Assembly: GCA_021292105.1 (NCBI GenBank)
Contig: CM037870.1
Span: 65,184,515 to 65,248,514 of the forward strand
Reading direction: 5' to 3'
DNA: 64,000 nucleotides
Source of the DNA: Anadara kagoshimensis
Taxonomy: Eukaryota > Mollusca > Bivalvia > Arcoida > Arcidae
The position numbers and the translations under genes were made by a program. The notes under the pieces were generated by a model. It searched no databases. It saw only the letters and a list, made by a program, of their open reading frames with translations, and had not been told where the DNA came from. Of this stretch, positions 1 through 11,100 are shown in pieces (position 1 is the stretch's first letter; every line of letters starts with the position of its first letter).

Positions 1-338
1 GCCAGAATCTTGACTGGAAAACACCATTATTCCACTCCCTGGATGCAAGTGCCAGAATCTTGACTGGAAAACACCAATATTCCACTCCTTGGAGGTAAGT
101 GAGAGAATCTTGACTGGAAAACACCATTATTTCACTCCTTGTATGTAAGTGAGAAAATCTTGACTGGAAAACACCATTATTCCACTCTCTGGATGCAAGT
201 GCCAGAATCTTGGCTGGAAAACACCATTATTCCACTCCCTGGATGTAAGTGCCACAATCTTGGCTGGAAAACACCATTATTCCACTCCTTGTATGTAAGT
301 GCCAGAATCTTGACTGGAAAACACCATTATTCCACTCC
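1..338 (+). repeat. 50-bp minisatellite, about 6.8 units
   Basis: Units begin at 1, 51, 101, 151, 201, 251 and 301 with variants of GCCAGAATCTTGACTGGAAA, then ACACCATTATTCCACTCC. The array may extend left of the window. The unit resembles the 3' part of the SINEs here (GTGAAATATTCTTGACTGGGACGTTAAACA-like), so it probably arose by amplification of a SINE tail. The continuous 76-codon frame across it follows from the repeat and is not a gene. Confidence 0.95.
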
Positions 339-394
339 ACTTCATCAGTTAATCATGACTCATAAGTAAAATATCTATGACTTTCAATTTTTTG

Positions 395-490
395 AATTAC
401 CCTTATGGAGCACCCAGTCTCACTTCCCTGGCAGATTTCTAGGTTTTTACTTTCCTTTGGGACTGTGATTTGGACATGGATTGGTATGTT
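395..490 (+). repeat. Retroelement 3'-end fragment (R1)
   Basis: It matches the dispersed block whose best copy is at 45430-45835: GGAGCACCC, TCACTTCCCTGG, then TTGGGACTGTGATTTGGACATGG split over the end of the block. It is non-coding. Confidence 0.7.
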
Positions 491-1913
491 ATTCATTTAT
501 TTATAACATTAAACATTGTATAGGCAAACAACATTGACTTTTATTTTAAATATATGAACAAGTACATGTATGTATAGACTAGAGAAGTAATTACTTCATC
601 TGCTTCTCTGAACACCTATACATAAACTTACTAAATGCATTATTTACTGTAAGTCCTAACACTACCCACGTTTTTGGTGAATCTGTTTTATAAATATCCC
701 TATTTATAGCACAAGCAGACAGGTCAATGTTGTTTGTGTAAGTAAATTAAAGAAACAAACATGTATATACTACACAAAATATCCAAATCTAAAACATATC
801 TTTTTATTAATACACACATTATAAAATTGTAAAATCGAGTTCTATTATTCATCAGAAATGCAGTGTTCAATCTGGACAATAATGTATACATTGAAGAGGT
901 CATCCTCACATCCTGACCCAAGTCTTGAAAAAAACCATGTGTTATGTTTCCAAAAATTCGGTCAAAATGATGTCAAGTCAAAGAAAACATATAAAAAAAT
1001 ATGAGAAAGAGGTGGAACTGAATCAAGTGGATTTATTCAAAATTTACAAAACCTTAAAATACGGACCAGGGTTGGCCCACAGACAGGATTTTTGGGACAA
1101 AATTGTTATCTTTGGGCTAATGGTGCAAGGTTCCTTCTATGTGTATGATGTAGATTGAACAGTGAAAAGTGCAATGAACTTTACATATTAGGATGGACAT
1201 TTGTAAAACAAGTTAATACATATGATGATTTCATATTGAATGATACATTTTCCTATTGATATTACCAATACAAGATCTAGGTTTCCACAAATTTAAAAAT
1301 CTAAGTAGCCAGATTTTCAAAATTCATGAAAATATACAAATGTAAACCTTTTAAAAGTACTGTATTTGTTTACTTTTTAAAAGAATGTAGGTTTATGATT
1401 ATTTGTACAACAACCTTTATCACAAGAATTGTTAAGTGCATTTTCAATGTAAGCATCCCTTTATTTACCTCTTTTCATTGCCTTCATAATTTATACCAAA
1501 CCTCTTTATAATGGCAAAAGCTGATCTAACAAATGGTTGCAAGGAATCTATGTTTTACTGTACATGGTCATGAATGACATCAATAGTATGTTAACATTTT
1601 CATCAAACAGTAAAACCTTGTTATAAAGTTCTTCAATAACTTTGCCTGCTGGTTTATTGCCACAGTATTTTAAAGTCCACAGTTTTTCTTATTCATGTTT
1701 TTGTCTTTAATTTGTCATCAAGCCTCTTTATAATGGCAAAGCCTGATTGAACAAATGTTAGCAACGACTCAAAGATTTACTGTAAACTATCATGATTGAC
1801 CTTAACTTTAATGTTAACTCTTTTCATTCAAAATTCCATTTACTCCCTTAAGGTCTCTCATGACACTTGATCACATTCACTACAAATCACATACACATAA
1901 TGTATATTAAATA
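491..1913. other. 3' flank of NAA38, no gene seen
   Basis: AT-rich sequence with no convincing exon. It holds a degenerate direct duplication of about 105 bp (near 1494-1600 and 1717-1822), both copies with CCTCTTTATAATGGCAAA, about 222 bp apart. The part next to 1914 is presumably the NAA38 3' UTR. Confidence 0.5.
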
Positions 1914-2023
1914 TCACAGTATAGAGTTTGATGGTTTGTCTTCATCTACATGTATACTGACTATATGGTGACCTGGAATCATGGCTAGGCCTAAAATACG
2001 AGGATCCTCTTTATCTCCAGAAT
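1914..2023 (-). CDS. NAA38: NAA38 terminal coding exon
   Basis: The acceptor TTTGATTTTAG ends at 2024. The exon enters in phase 1, encodes [24 protein letters not shown] and a short acidic tail, and stops at TGA (1914-1916). The [14 protein letters not shown] block is the Sm2 motif. Confidence 0.93.
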
Positions 2024-5000
2024 CTAAAATCAAATCAAGATATTTTATGTTATGCAGGTGACAATGTCATATGTACCCAGTCATAGATGTATGTACCTTG
2101 AGTCTGCACACATGTACCCTGTCAGCTCAGGTGGCAAGGTCATATGTACCCAGTCATAGATTTATGTACCTTGAGTCTGCACACATGTACCCTGTCAGCT
2201 CAGGTGGCAAGGTCATATGTACCCTGTCATAGATTTGTGTACCTTGAGTCTGCACACATGTACCCTGTCAGCTCTGGTGGCAAGGTCATATGTACCCTGT
2301 CATAGATTTGTGTACCTTGAGTCTGCACACATGTACCCTGTCAGCTCTGGTGGCAAGGTCATATGTACCCCATAGATTTATGTACCCTGAGTCTGCACAC
2401 ATGTACCCTGTCAGCTCAGGTGAAAAGGTCATATGTAACCCAATCTGAAAAATTTAATGTACTTATTTTTGAAGATGATGGCTCAGCCAGGCTGTGCTGT
2501 CAAAATACCTGGGAATTTACAGTATTTCATAGTTCTTATGCATCATTATTTATTACAAATACATTGGAATGTCCCCAGTACAATTACATTTTAGAAGGCA
2601 TCTATCCTCAGTGTTTTTCTCTTGCACACAGGTTTTCTTTACTATTTCGGAAACAACTGTTTTAAATAAGTGAAGATATCTTGATTGAGGCATAAAACAC
2701 AATTATTCCACTTAACCATCCACGAAATGGCCACTTTCATATGCCACCAGTGAAAGAATTTAAAATGGAACTTTAAACCCCACTACTCCACTCCACTGAC
2801 CAAGAATGAACTGCCTTTATGTAAGTGAAAGAATTTTGATTTGGGCAAAAAACACCATTACTCCACTCCACCGTCCTAGAAAAAGCTATTTATAAAATGT
2901 TTAAGTGAAAAATATTGATTTGGTCATAGAACAGTTACTCCACTCCCGTACCCATTCATTTTTCCATCTAGAGAAAAAACTGGCAAAACAACTGTTCTAA
3001 ATATAGAAACAACTGCTTCATTCAGCTTCCTTGAACTTCAATTTTGGTGTATTCACCACTCAGTCTACCCCACTAAATTTTGTGCTGGCTATATCATTTA
3101 CTCAACATGATATTCTTTGTCCTACACATTTATATAATATTTACCTGGAGGTTTTAAATATTCTTCACAGGATCCAAGTATAACATTCTTGTCTCTATCT
3201 GTACACAAAAACACACCTGCAATAAGGAAATATAATTAATACATTGTGTATACCATACCTTCAATTTTATGGATGTAACTCTTAAATTTAAAACTATTTA
3301 ACTTCAAAATGCTCAGCCAACAGTGTTCATTTTGGAAGGGTCATGGGGCCATTAATCCCTTATTTTGCCAAAAGACCATTACCCCATTCTTAAAATCTAG
3401 GTGGGTTATACTGTTTGTATTTAACATTATGTGAATGCAAAAATACATGTACAGTAGAACTTTGATAACTGGAACTTCGATATCTCGAATACCACGGATA
3501 ACTCAAAGTCATTAGTTTGTCCCGACCGGTTTCTATATAAACTATATAAATACAACTTCGATAACTCAAAATCCTATAATTCGATTACCCCCGATAACTC
3601 GAAGTAATGGTAAGGTAATGGTAAGGTGCAAAATTAAAAATTGTATGACAATCAACCTTCTAAAATTAAACTCAAAATATTTTTACAATGGGTGATCAAT
3701 AGAACGATCAGTGAAATCACAGGATTCGGTATAATCCAATTAATGAGAGTAGTTGTACAGATCAAAGTTTCTGCTACCGTATTAATTAGTGTCAATTAAA
3801 GGATTAGTACTCTGTGCCGTAATGGGCGATGAAGTGGAACTGTGTACTCCTTAGCAGAAGCCAAGTTTTGTGCGGTTGGCAATAACAGCAAATTTTCAGG
3901 TGATTTACTCAGCTGGCTTTTAATGACCATGATGACCGACACGTGATACGCACATTAATTTTATAATTTCTATAAAATGTGGGTCTTGTCTTGTGTATGC
4001 ATTATTATGATTATTAAATACAATGCACATGAATATGTTTATCTGATTCAGTTCTTTTAATGCATTATGGTCATGTATTAGTAATACACATTTTGTGCAT
4101 TTAATGTATGTGTTTGTCGTCACCATCAGCCCTAATAAAGCATAATTCAAAAATTAATTTTAATTTATTATTTTGTGCAATACATATTACACTAGTGTAT
4201 CGGTAATCACTTTACCACCATCCAACACTTCTCCCATAAAAATAAAAGTCTACATTGTGATGTCATCCTTCAACTTCGAAAACTCTAACACCCTGATAAC
4301 TCGAAGTCATCATCGAAATCCTGTGCACTTTGAGTTATCGAAGTTCTACTGTATCAATATTGTAATAGTGTTTTAGAGGGACATTTTTGAAAATAGTCCC
4401 TACTGATTAATCCTGGATTGCACACTGAACCATGTTGGCAGGTGTTGAAAATATGACAAGTATTATAGTCTATTAAGGACTCTGTATTAAGTACCAGGGA
4501 TATCAACTATTCTAACAATAGGTAAATGGTTATTGTAATTTTGGAAAATAAAGTCTAGCTGTACTCTGATAATACATATCTCTTTCTGATGAATTTACAC
4601 ATGTAACTTTATCAGCAACAGTAAGTAAATGCTTATTAATAGCTATGATATAAGTTTTTCCACAAACCTGTCTATAATAAACTCACAATTAACTCTCAAA
4701 TTGAAATTTGGGTAATTTGAGTGTTTGGTGTTTTATGCTTCAGTCAAGATTCTGTCAATTAGATTTTCGTACATCTAGGTAAACAGTTCGGAATTGTAAG
4801 GGGAAACAAGAGTGCTCTGACAAAACCATTGATGGTCAGCAAACAAATCGAAAATTTTCTCACACCAGGATGTCCTGATTGAGATACAAACTACCTGCTG
4901 TGATCTGCAAGCCAGTAAGCCAGCACATCAGGCCACTTTGCTACTGGTGCTACTAGTTGAATTTTGAGAAGTATTACATTCTTTACACACATTCATTCTA

Positions 5001-6291
5001 CAAAAATGGGTGATTTTATTCAGAATTTAGATTTCTGTATATGAAGTTTAACACTTACCGGTAATCAAGATTCTTTTACTAACTGACATTTAGGTGGTCT
5101 GATCAGGGATGATAGAGGAAACTGGAGTTCCTATTGAAAAGCATTGACTCTTGGCAAGCAATTTGACAAACTTTCTCAAACTAGAATCTGTCTTGAGTTG
5201 ACTTGAAACTATTGGTAGGAGGCGAGAGTTGCTGTGATCTGCAAGTGAGCTCTTTTAACCATTGGTCATAAAAACCCCATGTTTCAGAGAGGTTAAGTAA
5301 GAATAAGGCTGATGGACAAAGGATATCAAGTTTGAATAGAACTCTAGTTAAATTGTATACCTTTGAACAATAAAATTTAAGGTTACATTTCCTGTTGACA
5401 CAACTAATAAATGATTGGGTATTGGAAGAAATGATAGAGGAGGGGGTACCTTGGGATGGTATTAAGTGATACTGGCAAACTTTCCTACACTAGGATCTGA
5501 CCTGAGTGGGATTCAAACCTAGGCAGAGGCATAGTGATCAATAAGATAGCAATATAGCATGTTTACATTACTAAGGAGTCTTGTACTTCCTTTCTATTTA
5601 AGCTCTTAAAGAGTACCTGTAACGATTTTTTATTTTTACTTATGTTATTCTTCATACTGAAATATGACACAATGCGAAAATTTTATAAAAATCCATGCCG
5701 AAATAAGGGAGATATCTGCGAGTTTGTAATACACCTCCCGTTAATCCAAATCAAAAAGCTCGGTTATGGGGACCCCGTGCAGTGACGTCATTTAAGTAAG
5801 CAGACCCCACAGAATACTATTTATCTACATTACTTATATAATGAACCAGCTAAAAATTCTTTTTATATTTCATGATAAATTCATTTGATGAAGTGGAATT
5901 TACATCCGACTGACACCTACCAATAATTAAGCAAATAATTAAGCAAATTATTATTAGTCCACCTTGATAAAAAGTTTGTTTATTAGACATTCCTTAGACT
6001 GAGACCCGTACCTTTAATCAACAGGATGTGTTCTTACAATTAACAAAATTGATTGACAGGTGTTCGGATAGAGGAATTTTATGACACCTGTACATATACT
6101 ATCTGAATCGTTTGATGTTGTCTTGGATTTAGAATTTCACATAGGTAAACTGATTGTGCAAAGATAATTATGTATAAAAAACTAGAGTTACGGGAGTATG
6201 AATAGACTGATAACAGACAATATTATCTCATTTTGAAAAATAACATTTTAAATAAAATTTTACCACTGGTCATTTAATTTTTAATGTTTAA

Positions 6292-6341
<50 letters not shown>

Positions 6342-7743
6342 TTAAATAAATAATTTTTAAATAAATAAATAAATAATGGTACATCATAAGCAGGTTCAGG
6401 ATCGTATAAACTTGATAGGTTTTGATGTTTGATTAATATTGTTTGAATGCGGGCGACCAGACGGGTATTTTTAAATGTATGAATTTAATTACAGCATTTA
6501 CTTTTATCAAGTTTCTAGTTTTTGTTTTCTTTATGATCGGGAAAATTTGGCCTTAGAAATTTTTTATTTGGAACTCTGGGGTCTTTTCGGACTTAAAATT
6601 GTCAACATCACGTTTATTTATTTATGAAATTTATTAGAATTATATACCAAACTTTTGTCAATAAGTAAACTTAGTAAAAAATATTTAATTGCGTCCTCTA
6701 CTGCTTGTGTTGTATTTGAAGCCGGTGCCACGTTTCACCGATGTTTGGTTATAAATTTTGCAGGATGTGCTGTCTGTAGCAGGTTCTGTATGATTTAATA
6801 TTAAAATCTATTTTAAAATTTTAACAAATGACAATTAATTTTCATAAATTGTCATCATCACATTTATTTATTTATTTATTTATTTATTAACATTAGAAAC
6901 TGAATATTTGTAAATAAATTAACTTAGTAAAAATCTTCAACAGTGTGAACAACTGCGGTGTAACGTTTCAATGTTGGGTTAAAAATTTTCAGGATGTCTG
7001 TAGCAGGTTCAATATAATTTAATATTAAAATAAATTTTAAAATTTTAACAACTAACAATTAATTTTTGTATATTTGATAAATAATACTCGACCCATATAT
7101 TTGGTTATGTCTAGGCTAACATTCTGAAATTCTTGGTCTCCACTCAATAAAGTACATCGTATCATCATCTGTTTCTGGATCGAATAAATACAGCTAAACG
7201 CCAATTTTATCAATTTTAAGGTTGTCTATTTCTTCCCAAAATAATAAGTAATCATATGACATATACAGATGAACGCCAGAGTCTTTAATTTTTTGTCCAT
7301 TCATCATATAATACGTCGCTACATTAGCATTATTAGTACCGTCCGCCATATCAGTTACTACAACCGTTACTTAAATGACGTCACAAACGGATCAGCCTCA
7401 TTATGGGTCGTTTCACTTACAGGTCCCAGAGAAGGCCTTCAAACCGCTATAACTTTCTTATTTGGTCATCAATTTTGATGCGGTTTTCGATATTGTGATA
7501 TATAAATGATATTTAACAAATATATGAAATAAAAATTTTTCGTTACAGGTACTCTTTAAAATAATTAAAGATAAGAAAGATAAGCACTAGCTCTAATGAT
7601 CTTCATTTGATACTTGTTAAACATAAACTTTAAACTATTCACTAACCTATCAATGTTCTCCCATCTGTCATTTCAATCTTCATACTTTTATTCAATAATT
7701 TCTCTAATTTTTTGCATCCTTCAGATTTCAATTCAGGATCTTC
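1914..7743 (-). CDS. NAA38: N-alpha-acetyltransferase 38, NatC auxiliary subunit (spliced, three recognised exons)
   Basis: Join of complement 7647-7743, 3145-3216 and 1914-2023 gives 279 nt (92 residues plus stop) with correct GT/AG sites and matching phases. Human NAA38/LSMD1 is about 125 residues, so only a short N-terminus is missing. Recognisable blocks in order are [39 protein letters not shown], then [14 protein letters not shown] near the C-terminus. These are the two Sm motifs of an LSM fold. In the known complex NAA38 binds NAA35 and NAA30 at the ribosome, where NatC acetylates N-terminal Met followed by hydrophobic residues. The C-terminal tail differs from the human one. The introns hold transposons and minisatellites, and the 5' end lies beyond a satellite array. 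The open frame and conserved motifs suggest a live gene. Confidence 0.93.
2062..2440 (+). repeat. 73-bp minisatellite, about 5 units, in a NAA38 intron
   Basis: GTCATATGTACCC recurs at 2066, 2139, 2212, 2285, 2358 and 2428, a period of 73 bp with 70 bp for the last step. Each unit also holds GAGTCTGCACACATGTACCC and GTCAGCTC. It starts about 40 bp from the NAA38 terminal exon. Confidence 0.95.
2670..2965 (+). repeat. Degenerate SINE-tail-like repeats
   Basis: Four diverged units of roughly 75 bp carry AAGTGAAAGAATTTTGATT, AAACACCATTACTCCACTCC and similar, related to the 50-bp minisatellite at 1-338. They are intronic in NAA38. Confidence 0.6.
3145..3216 (-). CDS. NAA38: NAA38 internal exon (Sm core)
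   Basis: 72 nt, phase 1 at both ends, between acceptor CCTTATTGCAG and donor GTAAAT. It encodes [15 protein letters not shown] followed by CEEYLKPP. It was found by reading the frame, being too short to stand out as an ORF. Confidence 0.94.
3452..4351. mobile_element. Non-autonomous Tigger/pogo-like DNA transposon, 900 bp
   Basis: Terminal inverted repeats CAGTAGAACTTTGATAACT and, at the right end inverted, CAGTAGAACTTCGATAACT have one mismatch. TA dinucleotides flank both ends (3450-3451 and 4352-4353). Further GATAACTCGAA motifs sit inside each end, as in pogo/Tigger elements. No transposase frame is present. It lies in a NAA38 intron. Confidence 0.88.
4765..5550. repeat. Three diverged repeats in a NAA38 intron
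   Basis: Blocks near 4765-4935, 5085-5260 and 5410-5550 share a weak pattern: AACTTTCTCA-type runs, an AC(T)AGGATCT or AGAATCTG step, GATTGAGATACAAAC-like text, then GCTGTGATCTGCAAG. They may be remnants of one old SINE-like repeat. No coding potential was seen in 4354-5605. Confidence 0.4.
5610..7555. mobile_element. Non-autonomous TIR transposon, 1.95 kb, flanked by TTAA
   Basis: The ends are perfect inverted repeats AGAGTACCTGTAACGA. TTAA flanks each side (5606-5609 and 7556-7559), as in piggyBac-type insertion, but the termini are not the canonical piggyBac ends. The interior is AT-rich with an (AAAT)n tract and a direct duplication (about 6590-6835 and 6845-7070). No transposase frame is present. 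It sits in the NAA38 intron 92 bp from exon 7647-7743. Confidence 0.85.
6289..6378. repeat. (AAAT)n microsatellite
   Basis: An AAAT tract with two AATTTTT interruptions, inside the TTAA-flanked transposon. Confidence 0.95.
7647..7743 (-). CDS. NAA38: NAA38 exon with start of the Sm domain
   Basis: 97 nt between acceptor ATTTTATAG and donor GTTAGT. It starts in phase 0 and ends in phase 1. It encodes [20 protein letters not shown] then [20 protein letters not shown] is the Sm1 hallmark of NAA38. Since it begins at an acceptor, at least one more coding exon must lie at higher coordinates. Confidence 0.93.
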
Positions 7744-7867
7744 CTATAAAATAAACAACAAGAATGTGATATACATTCTTTTATTAATAAGTTAACTTAT
7801 CAAAATCATAAAAAAAACTAAAAATGATTGACCAATGAATCAATGGGGGTTTTATATCTATGTATAG

Positions 7868-8060
7868 ACTAATTCATTATATTGAGACAATACCAGCTAT
7901 AGGTGAAATGGCAGAAATCTTGGAATTTTGTAATAGTTTCAGGCAAGGGCAATGTCCAAGGAAGGTTCTTTAACATGCCATACCTGACATGACACAGGGC
8001 ACTGGTTTTTTAAGGTTTCTTTCTTCGATGCAGTGGCTGAATATAGAAATTGGAAGAATA
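7868..8060 (-). repeat. Truncated tRNA-type SINE
   Basis: Minus-strand 3' part of the SINE family at 17546-17826. It has the CACCTATAGCTGGTATTGTC-like block and the ATGGCATGTTAAAGAACC-like segment, but the tRNA-like head is missing. It abuts the satellite array. Confidence 0.7.
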
Positions 8061-8136
8061 TCAGTGAAATGTAGCAGTCGAGGAAGCTCAGAAGGTGGAG
8101 CAGTGCAAAGATACTAAATCTGATCTTTTTTGTTAG

Positions 8137-11100
8137 TTTTGGCGAAATATTAAGTACATATGTCGTGTAGATTGAAAGATATAACGGGCTCGTAGTAAAT
8201 ACCAAGCCATTACAAGCTCGTAGTCAAGAGATCGTGAATGACAAAAATGAAATTCGCTATAAGTCAATATTTTGATTAAATACATATTAAACACGTTAAC
8301 ATATTGGAAATATAACATATTTTACACATTCTGACCAAAAATTAACTTCATCAGTCTTATAGATCGAGAGATAAAACGGGCTCGTAGTAAATACCACAGG
8401 AGTGTAAGTGATGTGTATTGGTGCGGCATGTCCGTAAATGCTCATAATTCCATTTTTTTGTTAAATACCTATAACATCCGTTTACATATTGAAAATATAA
8501 CATATTTTACACATTTTGGCGAAATATTAAGTACATATGTCGTGTAGATTGAAAGATATAACGGGCTCGTAGTAAATACCAAGCCATTACAAGCTCGTAG
8601 TCAAGAGATCGTGAATGACAAAAATGAAATTCGCTATAAGTCAATATTTTGATTAAATACATATTAAACACGTTAACATATTGGAAATATAACATATTTT
8701 ACACATTCTGACCAAAAATTAACTTCATCAGTCTTATAGATCGAGAGATAAAACGGGCTCGTAGTAAATACCACAGGAGTGTAAGTGATGTGTATTGGTG
8801 CGGCATGTCCGTAATTGCTCATAATTCCATTTTTTTTTAAATACCTATAACATCCGTTTACATATTGAAAATATAACATATTTTACACATTTTGGCGAAA
8901 TATTAAGTACATATGTCGTGTAGATTGAAAGATATAACGGGCTCGTAGTAAATACCAAGCCATTACAAGCTCGTAGTCAAGAGATCGTGAATGACAAAAA
9001 TGAAATTCGCTATAAGTCAATATTTTGATTAAATACATATTAAACACGTTAACATATCGGAAATATAACATATTTTACACATTCTGACCAAAAATTAACT
9101 TCATCAGTCTTATAGATCGAGAGATATAACGGGCTCATAGTAAATACCACAGGAGTGTAAGTGATGTGTATTGGTGCGGCATGTCCGTAATTGCTCATAA
9201 TTCCATATTTTTGTTAAATACCTATAACATGCGTTTACATATTGAAAATATAACATATTTTACACATTTTGGCGAAATATTAAGTACATATGTCGTGTAG
9301 ATTGAAAGATATAACGGGCTCGTAGTAAATACCAAGCCATTACAAGCTCGTAGTCAAGAGATCGTGAATGACAAAAATGAAATTCGCTATAAGTCAATAT
9401 TTTGATTAAATACATATTAAACACGTTAACATATTGGAAATATAACATATTTTACACATTCTGACCAAAAATTAACTTCATCAGTCTTATAGATCGAGAG
9501 ATAAAACGGGCTCGTAGTAAATACCACAGGAGTGTAAGTGATGTGTATTGGTGCGGCATGTCCGTAATTGCTCATAATTCCATTTTTTTGTTAAATACCT
9601 ATAACATCCGTTTACATATTGAAAATATAACATATTTTACACATTTTGGCGAAATATTAAGTACATATGTCGTGTAGATTGAAAGATATAACGGGCTCGT
9701 AGTAAATACCAAGCCATTACAAGCTCGTAGTCAAGAGATCGTGAATGACAAAAATGAAATTCGCTATAAGTCAATATTTTGATTAAATACATATTAAGCA
9801 CGTTAACATATTGGAAATATAACATATTTTACACATTCTGACCAAAAATTAACTTCATCAGTCTTATAGATCGAGAGATAAAACGGGCTCGTAGTAAATA
9901 CCACAGGAGTGTAAGTGATGTGTATTGGTGCGGCATGTCCGTAATTGCTCATAATTCCATTTTTTTGTTAAATACCTATAACATCCGTTTACATATTGAA
10001 AATATAACATATTTTACACATTTTGGCGAAATATTAAGTACATATGTCGTGTAGATTGAAAGATATAACGGGCTCGTAGTAAATACCAAGCCATTACAAG
10101 CTCGTAGTCAAGAGATCGTGAATGACAAAAATGAAATTCGCTATAAGTCAATATTTTGATTAAATACATATTAAACACGTTAACATATCGGAAATATAAC
10201 ATATTTTACACATTCTGACCAAAAATTAACTTCATCAGTCTTATAGATCGAGAGATATAACGGGCTCATAGTAAATACCACAGGAGTGTAAGTGATGTGT
10301 ATTGGTGCGGCATGTCCGTAATTGCTCATAATTCCATATTTTTGTTAAATACCTATAACATGCGTTTACATATTGAAAATATAACATATTTTACACATTT
10401 TGGCGAAATATTAAGTACATATGTCGTGTAGATTGAAAGATATAACGGGCTCGTAGTAAATACCAAGCCATTACAAGCTCGTAGTCAAGAGATCGTGAAT
10501 GACAAAAATGAAATTCGCTATAAGTCAATATTTTGATTAAATACATATTAAACACGTTAACATATTGGAAATATAACATATTTTACACATTCTGACCAAA
10601 AATTAACTTCATCAGTCTTATAGATCGAGATAAAACGGGCTCGTAGTAAATACCACAGGAGTGTAAGTGATGTGTATTGGTGCGGCATGTCCGTAATTGC
10701 TCATAATTCCATTTTTTTGTTAAATACCTATAACATCCGTTTACATATTGAAAATATAACATATTTTACACATTTTGGCGAAATATTAAGTACATATGTC
10801 GTGTAGATTGAAAGATATAACGGGCTCGTAGTAAATACCAAGCCATTACAAGCTCGTAGTCAAGAGATCGTGAATGACAAAAATGAAATTCGCTATAAGT
10901 CAATATTTTGATTAAATACATATTAAACACGTTAACATATCGGAAATATAACATATTTTACACATTCTGACCAAAAATTAACTTCATCAGTCTTATAGAT
11001 CGAGAGATATAACGGGCTCGTAGTAAATACCACAGGAGTGTATGTAACGTGTATTGGTGCGGTATGTGCGCAATTGCACATTAATTCGTCTATAACAGTA

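Noticed and set aside
1-338. CRISPR-like array
   Set aside because: Units are contiguous 50-bp repeats without unique spacers, in an animal genome, and related to SINE tails.
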